From positions 89,557,256-89,621,255 of the forward strand of contig NC_088911.1 of assembly GCF_963576675.1 (NCBI RefSeq): 64,000 nt of DNA, given 5' to 3'. Origin of the DNA: Euphorbia lathyris. Its lineage: Eukaryota; Streptophyta; Magnoliopsida; Malpighiales; Euphorbiaceae. A model generated the notes under the pieces. It searched no databases and was not told the origin of the DNA. It was given only the letters and a program-made list of their open reading frames with translations. Positions 20,465-33,156 of the stretch are shown piece by piece. Made by a program: the position numbers and the translations under genes. Position 1 is the first letter of the stretch. Each line of letters begins with the position of its first letter.

Positions 20465-20700
20465 CCCCACTCGGCGTGTGGGAGGTCAACTCGGCGAGTG
20501 GGTGTGAAACGAATAAAAAACGACAGTCAAAACGATGAATTTTTAGCATTTTTTCGGGTCAATAGGTGTCCCACACGCCAAGTGACTATCCCACTCGGCG
20601 AGTGGACCATCCACTCGGCGAGTAGGAAGCCTGTAGCAGCTCCAATTTCACTAATTTTCACCCGAATTAGGCTAGAAGCAAGCCCACTCGCCGAGTGGGT
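20465..20700 (+). promoter_or_regulatory. Six CCACTCGGCGAGTGG palindromes in U3
   Basis: Copies of ACTCGGCGAGT flanked by CC/GG, centred at about 20474, 20494, 20578, 20598, 20618 and 20691. Neighbours within a cluster are 20 bp apart. They lie 75-300 bp upstream of the LTR TATA box. Confidence 0.8.
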
Positions 20701-20773
20701 CCAAAATTCAGCATTTTTGTGTGTGAACAGCCGAAAATAAATGTAATTATGATTATACCTTTGAGCTTGATTT

Positions 20774-20783
20774 GTATATAAAT
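20774..20783 (+). promoter_or_regulatory. TATA box of the Athila-type LTR
   Basis: GTATATAAAT downstream of the palindromes and in the expected U3 position. Confidence 0.65.
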
Positions 20784-22337
20784 ATGAGTGTGTGGCACTC
20801 ATTTAGGCATTCAATTCATGTAATAAAGTTCGTTACACCTTAAGAGATTATTGTAATTCTCTCGTTCCCCCGACGAAGTCACGTTCCATCCTCGTTAACC
20901 AAGCTCGAGAGTTCCACCTCTGAATCCGAAGCGACGACTTTGAGTCCAGTTAGCTAGTTCTAAAGGCTGATTCTTCTCATATTTCTATCTTGTTAACTAG
21001 CTTGTACTCTTCCTATGTACTAGATTTGGTTGTATTCCGTATTTACACTTTTCATAGTAATAATATATGATTACAGTTTTCCATTTCACTTTATGTGTTG
21101 ATATTTATTCTATGCTTTGATTCTCATAATTGATTATTGTGTAGGTCGCTTACGAACTTCGAAATACATTAGGATTCACATAGGTATTGCCTTACCGGAA
21201 TTGACAATCCGGAAACCGTAGGAATTGACAAGCCACGAAACTTACGGGTCTATTTTCTGAACCTAAGAATTAGAGTCGCCTTACAAAAGGAACCACGATC
21301 TTAAGACTTCACAGAGTTGTTCGGTTTATAAATAATCGTCTTTGCAAGAGTAAATTGTTACTCGTACATATTCTGAAATGTTGCTTTTCATACGTTGTAA
21401 CTTACTGCCACCCCTATCATTCCATAAGGGCTTGAAATACATGGAGATTGTCTCACCTATAGTTTAGGAGTAGTTATAATTGTTACCACGCCAATCTAAA
21501 GTATTCACCGCCTAGATAACATATAGAATCGAGTAGTTTAATACTTGTGGGTATAAATCCCGTAGATTCGATAGCTAGACTTAACCAAATTTATTACTTA
21601 ATAAAAACAGGGTACACTTATCCCTTAGTTATAGAAGCTGCAGTAACGGAGATCGCCTCGAACGCATAATCGATACTAGTTCGGCTTCGCATCACTACTT
21701 ATCAAAATAGACGGGCCCTTAATCTTATTGATTAAGTTTGTGAGAAGAATTCTTTAAAAAAAAAAAGTTTGTGAGAAAAAAATTTAAAATCGAAGTTTAA
21801 GTGAATTAATAAAGAAAAGAGATGTGGGCTTTGATAGAGAGTGAAAAAAAGAAGTAAAAAGAGGGAGAGTGGGCTTGGGAAGTAAATAAGGAAGCCCATA
21901 AATAATAATTACGAAAATAATAAAAAAAAAAAAAAAAAAAAGAGGGATTGAAGTTCACCTACTGACTGTACTATTTACAGGAACACATGGTGTCCAGCCC
22001 ATTACTGTTGTATGAAGTTGACAACCCTAACTGCTTTTTGGGACCATTTTTTTATTCATTGTTCCACATCAAATATGATTGCACCTTCCTCTTCCTCTTT
22101 TTATTGCTTTTCTTTTCTACACAATAGGAAGAAAATAGAAGCAAACAAAAACAAACTTTAAATATATTTTTTTTATTTCTGCTCGTATTGAACTTGAAAA
22201 GAAACGGTTTTTTTTTTATATATATATATACGACAGATACAAATCAAACGGAAAAAATCTAATGAAAAATATAAATTAATCAAAATAAAAACACACCATA
22301 AATCGAAATAGGTAAAATGATAGATGAGAGGAATGAA

Positions 22338-22366
22338 TTTGTAGGGAGGGGAGGGGAGGGGAGGGG
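22338..22366 (+). other. G-quadruplex-type G-run array
   Basis: Five runs of three or more G separated by single A (GGGAGGGGAGGGGAGGGG, then GGGGG). It fits the G3+N1-7 pattern with very short loops. Confidence 0.8.
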
Positions 22367-22794
22367 GTGATTATATATTTCCTTAATTTGTTAACTGTTG
22401 AGATCACGTATATGAATTTATTATGTTTTGAGGCACAACCACTGTTGTCAATCTATAAATGCCTACCAATTCATATTTTTAGGATGATATGAAACCCTAT
22501 TTAATATTTTGGTCTCTATATTATTTGCTTTTTTTTTTTTGTTAAATAAGTTTCTCTACTCTAATTCAATTTAGTTAACCTTTCTAGTTTCTAAAGGTCT
22601 AATTGGTTCAACCCATAGTTGTTTTGTTGTTGGTTAGCTGTTTGTTATTACTTGATTATTATTAGTATTTGATAAAATTAGGATGAATGGTTGTTTTAGT
22701 ATATAAGCCTCTTTTAAATTAATTATAAAAATAGAAAATGTAATACACAAATTAATAAAAATAACTAAATAAAAAATAAAAATAATAATTTTTT

Positions 22795-22893
22795 TTTTTG
22801 TCTACTGACCATTATTACCTCTGGTCCTCTTCTCCTCCATTCACCGACTCACCACCATCTTAGGTGGAGGTAATAATGGTCGGCAGACAAAAA
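22795..22893. repeat. Foldback with 27-bp arms
   Basis: The left arm starts TTTTTGTCTACTGACC (22795-22821) and the right arm is its near-perfect complement (22867-22893). Two mismatches, and a loop of about 45 nt. It may be a small MITE core or a hairpin RNA source. Confidence 0.75.
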
Positions 22894-25576
22894 GAATAGG
22901 TATATCCGAGCACATACGTTCATTGTTTTGATGTTGAATTGATTCTAGAGAGATAAAAATTAATAAAGAGGAGGGAGAATAGATAGAAAGTAGAAGAAAA
23001 ATAAGAAATTAAAAAGAAATAAAGAAGATGGTGTAATTGATTTTTATTTTTTATTTTGGGGTTTGTTTGTGATAATTAGATAATAAAAGCGGTTAATTTA
23101 TAAAATAAATAAATATAAGGATAAAATTAACTTTTTTTTCCATTTGATTTTTTTTTTTTACGGTTAGTTAATTTAGACTGTGTTTGTTAACAGAATGAAT
23201 TTCAAAATACCATTTTATAAATTTTTAAACTATAATGACACTAAGTGTAACGAGAAGGTTTATTTTTTACTTGTGTTAGCTAAATCCAGTGGGATGTAAA
23301 ATGGAAGAGGAAAGAGAATAAATAGTAAAAGGAAAGGATGTAAAATGAATAGAGAGAATAGAGTTATAGGGTGGTAGGGGTCTAAAAGCTGGCGTTGCAG
23401 AGTAGAGCAGAATAAAGCCTAAAGGTTAGACTGAACGAAGAATAGATTTTGTCAAGAAACGATTAAAGGAAATATATGCAATAATGTTTTTCTCTTTTTT
23501 CAGAAATTAAAAAAGTCTTTCTTTTCTTTTACTACATACCTCTATCACGTGTTCTTCCCAACCCTTCTCCATGCCTACACCTCTACCACCCAATACCCTA
23601 CTACAATTTAATTCATTAATTTAATACTATAAATATTTACTAAGTTTAATTTAGCTCATAATTATGAAAAGATTTGAATCTATAACAACCTACCTGCATT
23701 ATTAGGATATAAATAATTTAATACCAAAAATAAGATGGTATCCAATGGTTTAAGTTTAAGTTTGATTAGGCAACAGATAATCCCATTAATTATTATTTAA
23801 ACTAGGAAAGTTGTCTTTTCCTTAAATCAATGGCCAATTGAAGAACCACTTGTTTCCTAAACAGACCAAAAAGCATTACAACTCATTCTATCACATGAAC
23901 TTTGGGGAGGTCGTGCACATTTATATTCTTACCTTAATTACAGGAACAAACTAGGAACCTTTTTAGATAGTCGGTGCACTTAATTACAATCCCTATATCT
24001 ATATATATCTACTACTATTAATTTTTACCTATTACTAGGTACCAAATTCAAGATTAAACATGCATACACACACACAAATTATAACTCTTGCCCTAGTTGG
24101 TTAAAAGGACGACAACACCGCGGAGATTCTCCTTCAAACCCCATAGAAATTCAAACCGATGAAAATGAGAATCCTCGAAATAGTCGGGAATGAGAAGATG
24201 GATAGAGGATATTTTGTCCTTAAAAGTTAAAAGGAGGATGAAAGTGTGACTATTATTATTGCTTTATAGGGATCTCTATTCCGCTCTTATATATCTTCAT
24301 TAAGACTTCAGAATTTTCTGATATCGTTTATAATTTTGTGTATATGCATCCGAATGTTATTTCATTAAACAACAATAAGGAAAAAAAAATCATGGCCAAG
24401 GTAAGGTTTGATAAAGTCCGATACAGTCCTATACGGTTTATGTTTTATTTGGTTAGAAAGTCAATTTACTTGGCTAACAAGTAACCAAACCCCGATCATG
24501 TCAATTGGCACAAGCAAGATCAACAAGTCCTCAACTGGATTGTCTCGCCTCTGTTTGAGAATATATTTTTTCTCAAGTTGTTGGAGCTCGTACAACTCAG
24601 GAGGCATGAACCAAGATTGTGTCTGCTATTGTGAGCACCAGAATGCACGTGCGATAACATTTTTATGTAATTTACCTGATTTTGATTTTGACTTTATCAT
24701 CATCGGGTTTTTGTTCTCGTAGTCACATTTTCCACCTTTTTCCTACTTTATGATTTAGAAAAGGATCTTCGTGGATTTTTAAGAACGGGATCTTGCGATA
24801 CCGTGAGATTTGGGTTTCAGTTATGAATGGAATGAACGTCCGTTCACGAAGAGTAATGAGAGTCGCCACTTGGTTTTTCCACTATATACTGAGAAATAAT
24901 TGGTACAATAAACACCATAATGAGACTACCATACCCTTCAGAGAAAGAGTTTGTGGGCTTTCTATCTATTTTACCGTAGTTCAGAATATCTTAAATATCA
25001 CTTAATTGGTTCATTTCATTAATTCTACTTCACTTTCAATCCTAAATAATTACTACGATGATAACGCAGTAGATGAATAATTGTTATTTATTTTGAGAAA
25101 TCAGGATTTTCGATTTCTTAGGTTTGTTCAGATAATTACGTAATCATGACATGACAACATATCAACAAATAACGCTGACAAAGAAAGTACGATGAATGAA
25201 CTATATTCAAAGTTTAAACGATGAGAAAATTGGTGTAAAACTTTCCAATGTGGAAAAAATAAAACGATGTTCATAATCATTTGTAAAGTATTTGCAAAAA
25301 GTGTTGAATAAGTAGTTTTGGAAAACATTTCTAGAAAACATAGTATTCACGACAATTACCCCCATATTTCGAGAAATATTCCGGAACCTTATATGTTTGT
25401 TATTTCATTTCGGGAATGCTATAGTTGACGCGATAATTATCGATGAAATACCATTAATTCTGGTGAAATCTTATAAGATTATGACTATTACCTAAGTATT
25501 CTGGGAGTATATTCCAATTGAAAGAATATCGAATTTGATATTCTTAGAATCCTCGAGAATGGAAGTAGGATTTTCA

Positions 25577-26102
25577 TTAATAAAATTTCATTTTAATTGA
25601 AACGTGAAGAGCGATTTTCATTGATATTCTCCTGGTAGTTGAAACATAATCTGTCCTGTTGCTGATGTATTGCTCAATAATTTGTTCTTGGCCAGGAAAT
25701 GACCCCTCAATGAAAGGCTCTATTAGCATTCCATAAATATGCCGCATCATCTAGAAAATGCCTAGATAAATTAGACCTCAAACATGCATAATGGATTAGA
25801 CCCCAAACATAGACAAATGGATAGATTTATAGCATCATCTTACCGTGGTAACAGGAAAGGAAGAGCGAGTAAGTAGCTAGGGAAGAGATACACTCCCCAA
25901 GGACTGATATTAGGATGATAAATTCTAGTCCTGAATATAAACTGAGAATAATAGTAATTTCATGAGTGTATATGCATATATATGAACTGATTACAATGTA
26001 TTAATAAGTTCGTGTTCTTACAGTTGGAGGTCTGGAGGGGAACTCAACAGGGAAGTTGATATCAACTATGTATACACCTCCTTCATAAGGGGTGTTTGGG
26101 AC
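25577..26102 (-). pseudogene. Ubiquitin-conjugating (E2)-like gene fragment, two exons
   Basis: Exon 26102-26022 (81 nt, between TTTTCAG and GTAAGA) encodes NTPYEGGVYIVDINFP and ends in RPPT. This matches the E2 core pattern TPYEGGxFxxxIxFP...PP. Exon 25750-25577 (58 codons with stop, acceptor TTTTCTAG) encodes MLIEPF...EQYISNRTDYVSTTRR, which resembles the C-terminal E2 helices. The exon that should hold the HPN motif and the catalytic Cys is absent from the 270 bp between them, so no active enzyme can be made. A CACTA terminus lies 370 bp away, suggesting capture by a transposon. The first exon is well supported; the second is less sure. Confidence 0.6.
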
Positions 26103-26239
26103 CTGAAAATAAATCCATTGACATGATTGATTAAGACATATGTCATCTGAAACAATCTACAACGACAGAAATTATTATACAAATTATCATCGTAAATACC
26201 AATATGTCAATTTCCCATATATCTACTTCACATTTTTAA

Positions 26240-26474
26240 TTATTAGTATGTCATGTGATGACATTAAAAGTGACGCTAATAATAAATAAGCTGTCATCGT
26301 AACACAGGTAATATGGCAGTCCGCAAATAGGCTAATATCATGTGACGTGTCTTCACATGATAGAATCCAACCGTCGTCTGAAGGTTCATCAGACGGCAAC
26401 GAACCATGTGACAGTTTTTTCTCTTATGGGATGACAGTTTTTAACCGTCATCTGATAGGCTATTTGGTGTAGTG
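26240..26474 (-). mobile_element. CACTA transposon terminal region
   Basis: On the - strand the sequence begins CACTACACCAAATAGCC at 26474, the standard CACTA start. Subterminal repeats follow, with a GACGG core (CAGATGACGGTT, CAGACGACGGTT, GTCTGATG) in both orientations. I did not find the other end, so the total length is unknown; the element may include the E2-like exons. Confidence 0.7.
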
Positions 26475-28876
26475 TGTTGATATATAATATGATGAGATTG
26501 TGATTGAGATTGTAATAGTTTGAATTGACCGGTGAAGCATTGGGTATATATTTTTACTTGGCAAGCAGGGCCCTTAAATAAAAAAAATAAATGAATATTT
26601 TCAAAGTCATGTTAAATGTTTGGTCAAATACTTATAAACTGAATTGTATGCGTGTGTAGTTGCATTATGTATATAATTAGCTATCTTACTGAGCCCCCCA
26701 AGCTTACCTCACTCTCTGCCAGTTTTTTTTCTTCAGGTTAACATTATTAATTGACTAGAGGTACAACTATCAGTACGACCAGTATGTTAAACTATATTAT
26801 AGTACATAGCTAAAGTAAAGGATTATTATTAAGTTTTGAGATGTAAATATTGGTCCATTAATAAATCGGTGCATTTATCATAGTTGTTTATTTTAGTGAC
26901 GTTCTAATCGTTTGTGATGATGAAATATGAATTAAAGAAAACATAATTTGATCAGAGTGTTACAGAAGAAGATTCATCTGAAGGGTGTCTAATGAATCTC
27001 CAATCGAAAAATCGGACAAACTATTAAAAAAAATTAAACAGAGGTTACATTACTTTTTTCTTGATAAAATAACCATTTGATGGTAATAACGCACAAAAAA
27101 AAAAAATTAATGGTTATTTTCAAAAACAAAATACTAATCTATATTTTGTATTAAGAGAAATGTGAATTATTATTATTATATATTTTGGCACCCAATTGAC
27201 TTGTGACCATAAGTGGTAAAGCCCACAAACACATCATATATATGAATAGGGGAACCACTTGCCAATTTGTTTAGTTAAGGATAAAATAAAATTAGCATTA
27301 TTATTATTATTATTATTATTATTGTCACTCATGTCAATTATGGGAAATTTAATTAAATTTGTTGAAGTGCAAAGCATGTTGTTTTACAACTTGAAATTTC
27401 TCCTTATCAAGCTTAATACAGGCTGTTGAGAATCAAGCCACGTGGTTTGTTATTCATTTTAAATCTAAATTAATTAGTTATATGATTATATCAATTGCTG
27501 ATTTTTTTTTCTTAAAAAAACAAAAATTAAAATTTAAGATATGATTTCTTAGAATAAGCCTTATAAAAGCAAAAACAAAGCATGTCTACGTAGTGGACAG
27601 GAGGGTTCCCTTCCAAATCATTCCCCAAATAAATAAATTAATAATGTCAGAATTTGTGCGAATTTAATAATTTATATGTATGTAGAAATATATAATGTGA
27701 AGGATATTTGTATTTGGCTCATTTGCTCTAGCAGTTTGCTTAGAAATTTGAGATTCTTAGGCCACTTTGATCATTATTATATGGTTACAATTAATAAATG
27801 CCCAAATCGGAATATATTAAGAAAAACTTTGTGAAGGTACTAACACACATGCATAACAATTTATAATTAATGAGTTATTTTTTAAGTTTTACAACTTCAA
27901 ATTAGACAATATTTCATATAATGGTGTAGAATTATTATCAGCTTATAATTGTGATGGATAGCCTACCTCGGCCGACTTTTATCCTCCGGAAAGTTCATCA
28001 CAACGCTATGGTACTGTTTGAACTCATGGTCCAGTAGATAAAATGACAAGTTCAAGAGTGTTGATGTCGGAGAAAGAGTCGTCACCCAGATTTTAGATCC
28101 GAGAATGTTCCTGAAATTCCTTATAGGAAGCAAGTCGGTTCAGGAACTTAGGTACGATTGGAAAAGGTTAATATCCCCTCGGAAGAAAATATTAAGCACT
28201 AGAAAATCGCCCAACTGAACCCACTGGCCTCCTGCTTTGTCATGTACGTATCCTTAATTTTTAGTTATTATATCCTAATATTAGGTTATATTATAGTTGT
28301 TTATTGGCTGGTGAGTTAATTTCGTATGATGGATATAGTTTGAAGGCTAATTTCATGCTTTAAATGCAAAATTAAAAGTTTAGGGTAAGTTTTAAAAGAA
28401 GTTAGATTTTAGGAGATCAAAAGGGATATTTTTCCTTGCGAAGCTAAATATCACAATTCAAGACATATATTTTTTGCACATCAGCTGCATTTTTTTTCAA
28501 GTATTTCATCTTTATCTTCTCCACCTTCTTCTTCATTCATCCTAACCTACCCAACCGCAATGATGTTATGATATTCAGAGATTGAACAGTCTGATCGAGC
28601 TAATTGTTTATAGTAGGTTCTAGACATCCTAATGCATGTCCTGGTTAGTATGATTCTAACATGGAGTATGGGCAATAAATTGAATCATATTTGTGTTATT
28701 CTTTTTTTCTTTGCAAAAGTAAGTAAATATCAACTACTCGTTTAAGTTTTAATGTATATCTATGTATATATAACTCTATATTTTTCAAAAATTAATTTTT
28801 TATTGGGGTTTTTGCTATGCATTTTATTAATTGGGGTTTTTATAATTTAGTTTTTAACATGAGTTTAAACTTAGTT
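26475..28876. other. AT-rich intergenic DNA
   Basis: No gene seen. An ATT microsatellite lies at about 27294-27323. Sequence at 28070-28215 (GAGTCGTCACCCAG ... AATATTAAGCACTAGAAAATC) resembles Tat LTR flanking sequence, but is isolated. Confidence 0.55.
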
Positions 28877-28879
28877 TAA

Positions 28880-29693
28880 GGGGGCGTTTGGTCGTATAGG
28901 GGTAACAGAATAGAATCAAGAAAGGAAAACAAGGAGAAAGGAATGGAATGACCCTGAATTTCATTCTCTGTTTGTTTCAGTTCCACAAAGGGAATGATAT
29001 ACTCATGATTCCCTTTGTGATTATTTGGTTCAAATGAGGTAATAAACTAGAGCTGTGTTTTTCACAATAATTTCTATACATACATATGTCTATATTAATA
29101 AATTAATCACATGTAAATATAAAAATGAAAATCAATTTATTCACCATTAAAATCAAAAGACGATGAAACTAAAGAAATTGAAATAAAATAAATCAAAGAA
29201 AATGCATAAATATTCTATTTTAAAAAGAAAATAATTATTTTAAAATAATTAAAAATAAATACCAAAACCGAATAATATGATAAAAGAAAAATATTTGTCA
29301 AAAATATTTGTCAGGATAAAAAGTAAAAAGAAATAAGTATAAGGATCAAAAGTGAGATTAGTCTAGGGATAAAAAAATATAAAAAAAATAAATATAAGGA
29401 TCAAAATAAAAATAAAAAAGTAAAAATTAGTCAAAAATATTTTTTGTGAATAAATAAATAAATAATATATAAGTATAAGGATTAAAAGTGAAATTAATCT
29501 AAGGATTAAAAAAGTAAAAATAAATAAATATATAGACCAAAATAAAATAAAAATAAAATAGAGACTAAAAGGAAATTTTATAAGAAGAGTGGATGTTCAA
29601 ATTAGTAAGAGAGGAGAAATGGAATGGAAAACCTTAGGGAGGTTGGGGGAATGAGATTAAAGAAGTTCTCAAATGCCCAAAACAAATGCCCCC
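28880..29693. mobile_element. PIF/Harbinger (Tourist-like) MITE, 814 bp
   Basis: Inverted ends GGGGGCGTTTGGT and GGGGGCATTTGTT (right end complemented), flanked by the 3-bp duplication TAA (28877-28879 and 29694-29696). The interior is AT-rich with no coding capacity, so it needs a transposase in trans. Confidence 0.8.
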
Positions 29694-29696
29694 TAA

Positions 29697-30348
29697 ATAT
29701 TTATATGTATTTGCATGCAAATTTCAGCATGTAATATAAATATATAGACATATTTTGGATTTTGTTTTGATGAATTTATAGTTGTGTAAGATTTGATATT
29801 TTGAAAAATAGAATTAAAGAAAAGTATATTGAGAAACCTTATTGAAGTTGATTTATGAAAAAAATTATATGATAACTTGTACTTGATCTTGGTTACGTGC
29901 TATCGTATAGAAATTCTTCTTTTTGATGCTCACCTTCTGCCTCTTCTTTTTTACCGCAAAGCGTATGTATTAATACACTTGGTTTCTAAGAATGGGCTCC
30001 CTTTAGGGTTCAAGGGAGACTTCAAAGCTTTACATGACTTAGTTTCCTCTGAAATCCACTGGTAGGTAGCATAGAGGAGAGTGGGTTTTTTCCGGTTGCC
30101 CTCTGAACATCATGAGCCTTTATGCTGGGTGGTGGTTCGTTCGCCCATTTCTTATTTTTAGGTTCCCTCGTTCTTTGAGAAAGGACTGCTAAAGTTTGGT
30201 TCGCGACTTCCATCTTTCCTTTGAATTGGGGATATGATAAGGAAGTGAACCGAAGGTTACTTTTCCATTTTTGGGAGTGAGTCTATGGTTGCAAGGATCT
30301 ATATTGAGGGCTAAGATTTGCCTCGAGTTCGCTAAGGAGCTCCGTTTC
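29697..30348. other. Intergenic DNA
   Basis: No gene or repeat recognised. Confidence 0.5.
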
Positions 30349-30946
30349 TAGGGATGCAAACAGGCCGGGACAGGGTAAGGAATGCATTTCTCATCCCCGT
30401 CCCCGCGAGACAGATGAGGACATATTTGTTTCTCATCCCCGTCTCGTGGGGAATTCCCGTCCCCGCAGGGATCCTCATCCCCGTTTAAAAACACTCTTTT
30501 CCTATTCCATATCACCGTTTCCGCAGGGAATCACCATTTATATTTAAAAAGAAAAATCAGTATATACTAAAAGTAAAACTTCTAAGAAATATCAAGTATA
30601 AGTAATCATTCTAAAAATACTCATTTAGTCATTGCTAATAAAAATATTCATTTAGTCCCATTTAAATTTTTTATTTGAAAATAAGTTTATTTAATTTAAG
30701 TTTAATGTTATAAATGATGTAATATTTAAAATATAATTTTAATTATAATGGAGAATAATTGAGAATCCGTCGGGGGTTAACGTGGCGCGATCGGAGATCC
30801 CATTCCCCATCCCCGCCCAATCCCTATTACGGGAGATAAAACTATCCTCATCCCCGTCCCATGGGGATTCTTATTGGTAATTCCCCGTTCCTGTCGGGGC
30901 GGGTCACCGACGGAGATGGGGAATCCCCACCCCACTTGCATTCCTA
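30349..30946. mobile_element. hAT-type non-autonomous element, 598 bp
   Basis: Ends TAGGGATGCAAAC and TAGGAATGCAAGT (right end complemented). The 8-bp flanks TCCGTTTC and TCCGTTCC differ at one position, which fits a worn hAT target duplication. Both subterminal parts are rich in TCCCCGTCCCCG-like sequence; the centre is AT-rich. No open frame. Confidence 0.75.
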
Positions 30947-31944
30947 TCCGTTCCCGTGGCCATGGCCGAAAAGTATACGGCTTTCGCGTCGCCCCTATTT
31001 ACCAAGTGGTTAAGGGTTGTCGGGGAGCATCGGTGATGCTCCCCACCTTTCGTAATGTTATTCTTCGAGGTCTCGAATAGTTGCTCTTCCTCCCTTACCT
31101 CGACCGAGGAGGTTTCTACAAATTTATCAGTTTTACCGAGGTGGAGGGAGAATGTTATGTGCCCTATCAACCCATTTGAGGGTAGATTTCTATTGGCTAT
31201 GGTTCAGACCTGATTAGGGTGGTACTTTTCGGCTTTGTTGGATTTTCTTAAAGTTATATGATTTTTTTTAATTGTTGTGGTTTTTATGTTGTATATTGTT
31301 ATTTTGAGGTTATTTAAAAGAATGCAACAATAAAAAGGACACCACGTATTCTATGATAAATTTTTAAAAATTATTATTCAAATTGTAAAACTTTTAAAAA
31401 TTGTGTAATGTAAGCACTATTTTTTGTGATTGTATATTTGAAAAAATCATTTTATTTATTTAAGTTATGATTAAGTTATTATACATTTCTTACAAAATTC
31501 AACTTTTAAATAATATAGAAATCAACTTTATTTGTTGTATTTTGGTATGTTTTTTTAATGAATTTGTTTTCATGTAGTATACCAATGTTGTAAATGAAGC
31601 ATCGCTTCAACCAAATTAATTATCTCTCTGCCGAAAAAGACACGTGGAGAATAAGAGTCAGGGTAATTAGGTTATGGAAAACACTTAACACAAAAGATAA
31701 CAATTCCATAATGAACTTGGATATGATATTTCTAGATGAAGGGGTGTTTATTTCACATTTTTATATATTCATTAAAAATGAAATATATTGATATAATTTT
31801 TATTGGAAAACACGGTAGCACCATTTATGGAAGTGTCTGTAAAGCTCAAATTGAAAATTTTCGAAGCAAATTATATGAAGGTAAAATTCATGTTATCGAA
31901 AACTTCAAAATTATGCCGGCTTTACAAAGCTACATGTCTATTAC
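30947..31944. other. Intergenic DNA
   Basis: No gene or repeat recognised. Confidence 0.5.
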
Positions 31945-32194
31945 TAGATCTGTTCATGGACTGTGCCGGGCTGGGTCAGACCGAACTTATGAATAAAACT
32001 CCAACCTAAACTTAGACCAACCCGTACTAAATATGCTTCGGACTCGGACTGGCTGGGCTGGATCAGAGAACTTTAATCCCATGCCCGCCCATACAAATTT
32101 TTTTGCTCATATATAGATTTCAATTTTTGTTTCAACTATAAAGATAAATTATAGTTTAAATTATGGTGCTTTCTATGCATATTTTGTTTTTGAC

Positions 32195-32300
32195 AAAGTA
32201 AGATTTATTTTGTTTTTTCCACAATTGGATGAGCTTACTTTATCAAAATTCATCATCATCCAATGATGGAAAAAACAAAATAAATAAACAAAGTAAATCT
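32195..32300. repeat. Hairpin with long T/A-rich arms
   Basis: The left arm includes TTTATTTTGTTTTTTCCA and ATTGGATGA; the right arm is its complement with two mismatches over about 28 bp. The loop is about 23 nt. It could fold as an RNA hairpin. Confidence 0.65.
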
Positions 32301-32385
32301 TATTTTATTAAAAACAAGAAAAGCCTAGAAATAGACATAAATCCAACAAAATAATCAAATTAAAATGGGCAAAGGTGAATGTGGA

Positions 32386-32541
32386 GAAATTTTACAGTAC
32401 TCCGGGAGTAATACTCCCGGCCAATCAAAATCGTTTTTGAATCTCACTACATGGGTATGATTGGTGGAAAGAGAAATATATATACACATGTCATAAAGTG
32501 ATTGGTAGGGAGTATTACTCCAGGAGTACCCTAAAATTTTC
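32386..32541. mobile_element. Small MITE with 30-bp inverted ends
   Basis: Both ends read AAATTTTA, then GTACTCC(G/T)GGAGTAATA and CTCCC inward, followed by CCAATCA (right end complemented). The inverted ends cover nearly half of the 156-bp element. Family not assigned; no clear target duplication. Confidence 0.7.
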
Positions 32542-32789
32542 CGTGAATGTGATACGGAAATGGAGGGAGGTAGGCTGGGTGTGTGACAAATGTGGAGAAA
32601 AGAATGAGATGGTGTTAGATTAGGTTTAGATATGTTTTTTTTGTTTGAAAGAGGTTTAGATATGTTTTATTTATTAGGTTTAAATAGGTTTTAGTTTTAT
32701 TATTTTTTTTTGAAATATTATTATATATTATTAATAAAAGTAAATATGCATAATTTTTATAACAGGGTATGAATAAGTTTTAGAATTTA

Positions 32790-33156
32790 CGGGGCGTTTG
32801 GTATTCTACTAGGATATGTATAAGGATAAAGATTGAGATAGGGATAATGATAAAAATATGATAGTCGAGAATTATTATTCAATGTTTGATATGTGGAATA
32901 GAGATAGGGATAAAATAATACATTTTACTATTTTAACCTTATTTAAACTACATAACATTAATTTGGGGATAAGATCGACTTTTCCATCCTATTAAAATTG
33001 CAGGAGCTTATCCCATCTCCTTATACTAGGATCTGAGGGATAAGACTCAAACCCCTCTCTTATCTCCCTATCTTATCTCTAAAACAAACATGAGATAACT
33101 CATCTCAGTTTTTTATCCCTATCCCCGTGTCTTTATCCCCTCTAACAAACACCCTG
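32790..33156. mobile_element. PIF/Harbinger (Tourist-like) MITE, 367 bp
   Basis: Ends CGGGGCGTTTGGT and CAGGGTGTTTGTT (right end complemented), flanked by TTA on both sides (32787-32789 and 33157-33159). The interior is rich in GGATAAG/CTTATCC repeats in opposite orientations. Confidence 0.75.

Larger units (their letters stand above)
20150..21704 (+). repeat. LTR of the Athila-type element
   Basis: It starts TGATAGGGAC and ends CTTATCA, so the ends mirror each other (TGATA/TATCA). It is preceded by a purine-rich tract. It contains a palindrome cluster (20465-20700) and a TATA box at 20774. Length 1,555 bp. Confidence 0.75.
21705..25576. other. AT-rich intergenic DNA
   Basis: No gene seen. 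It holds A- and T-runs, a G-run array (22338-22366) and a foldback (22795-22893), annotated separately. A segment near 24840 containing GAGAGTCGCCACTTGG resembles sequence around Tat LTR ends but is too short to assign. Confidence 0.6.

Noticed and set aside
24408..25005. Two + strand open frames (104 and 70 codons)
   Set aside because: No domain, no splice-site pattern and AT-rich surroundings. I could not tell them from chance frames.
28070..28215. Possible Tat LTR end (GAGTCGTCACCCAG region)
   Set aside because: The resemblance is limited to short words; no LTR ends, primer site or coding sequence nearby.
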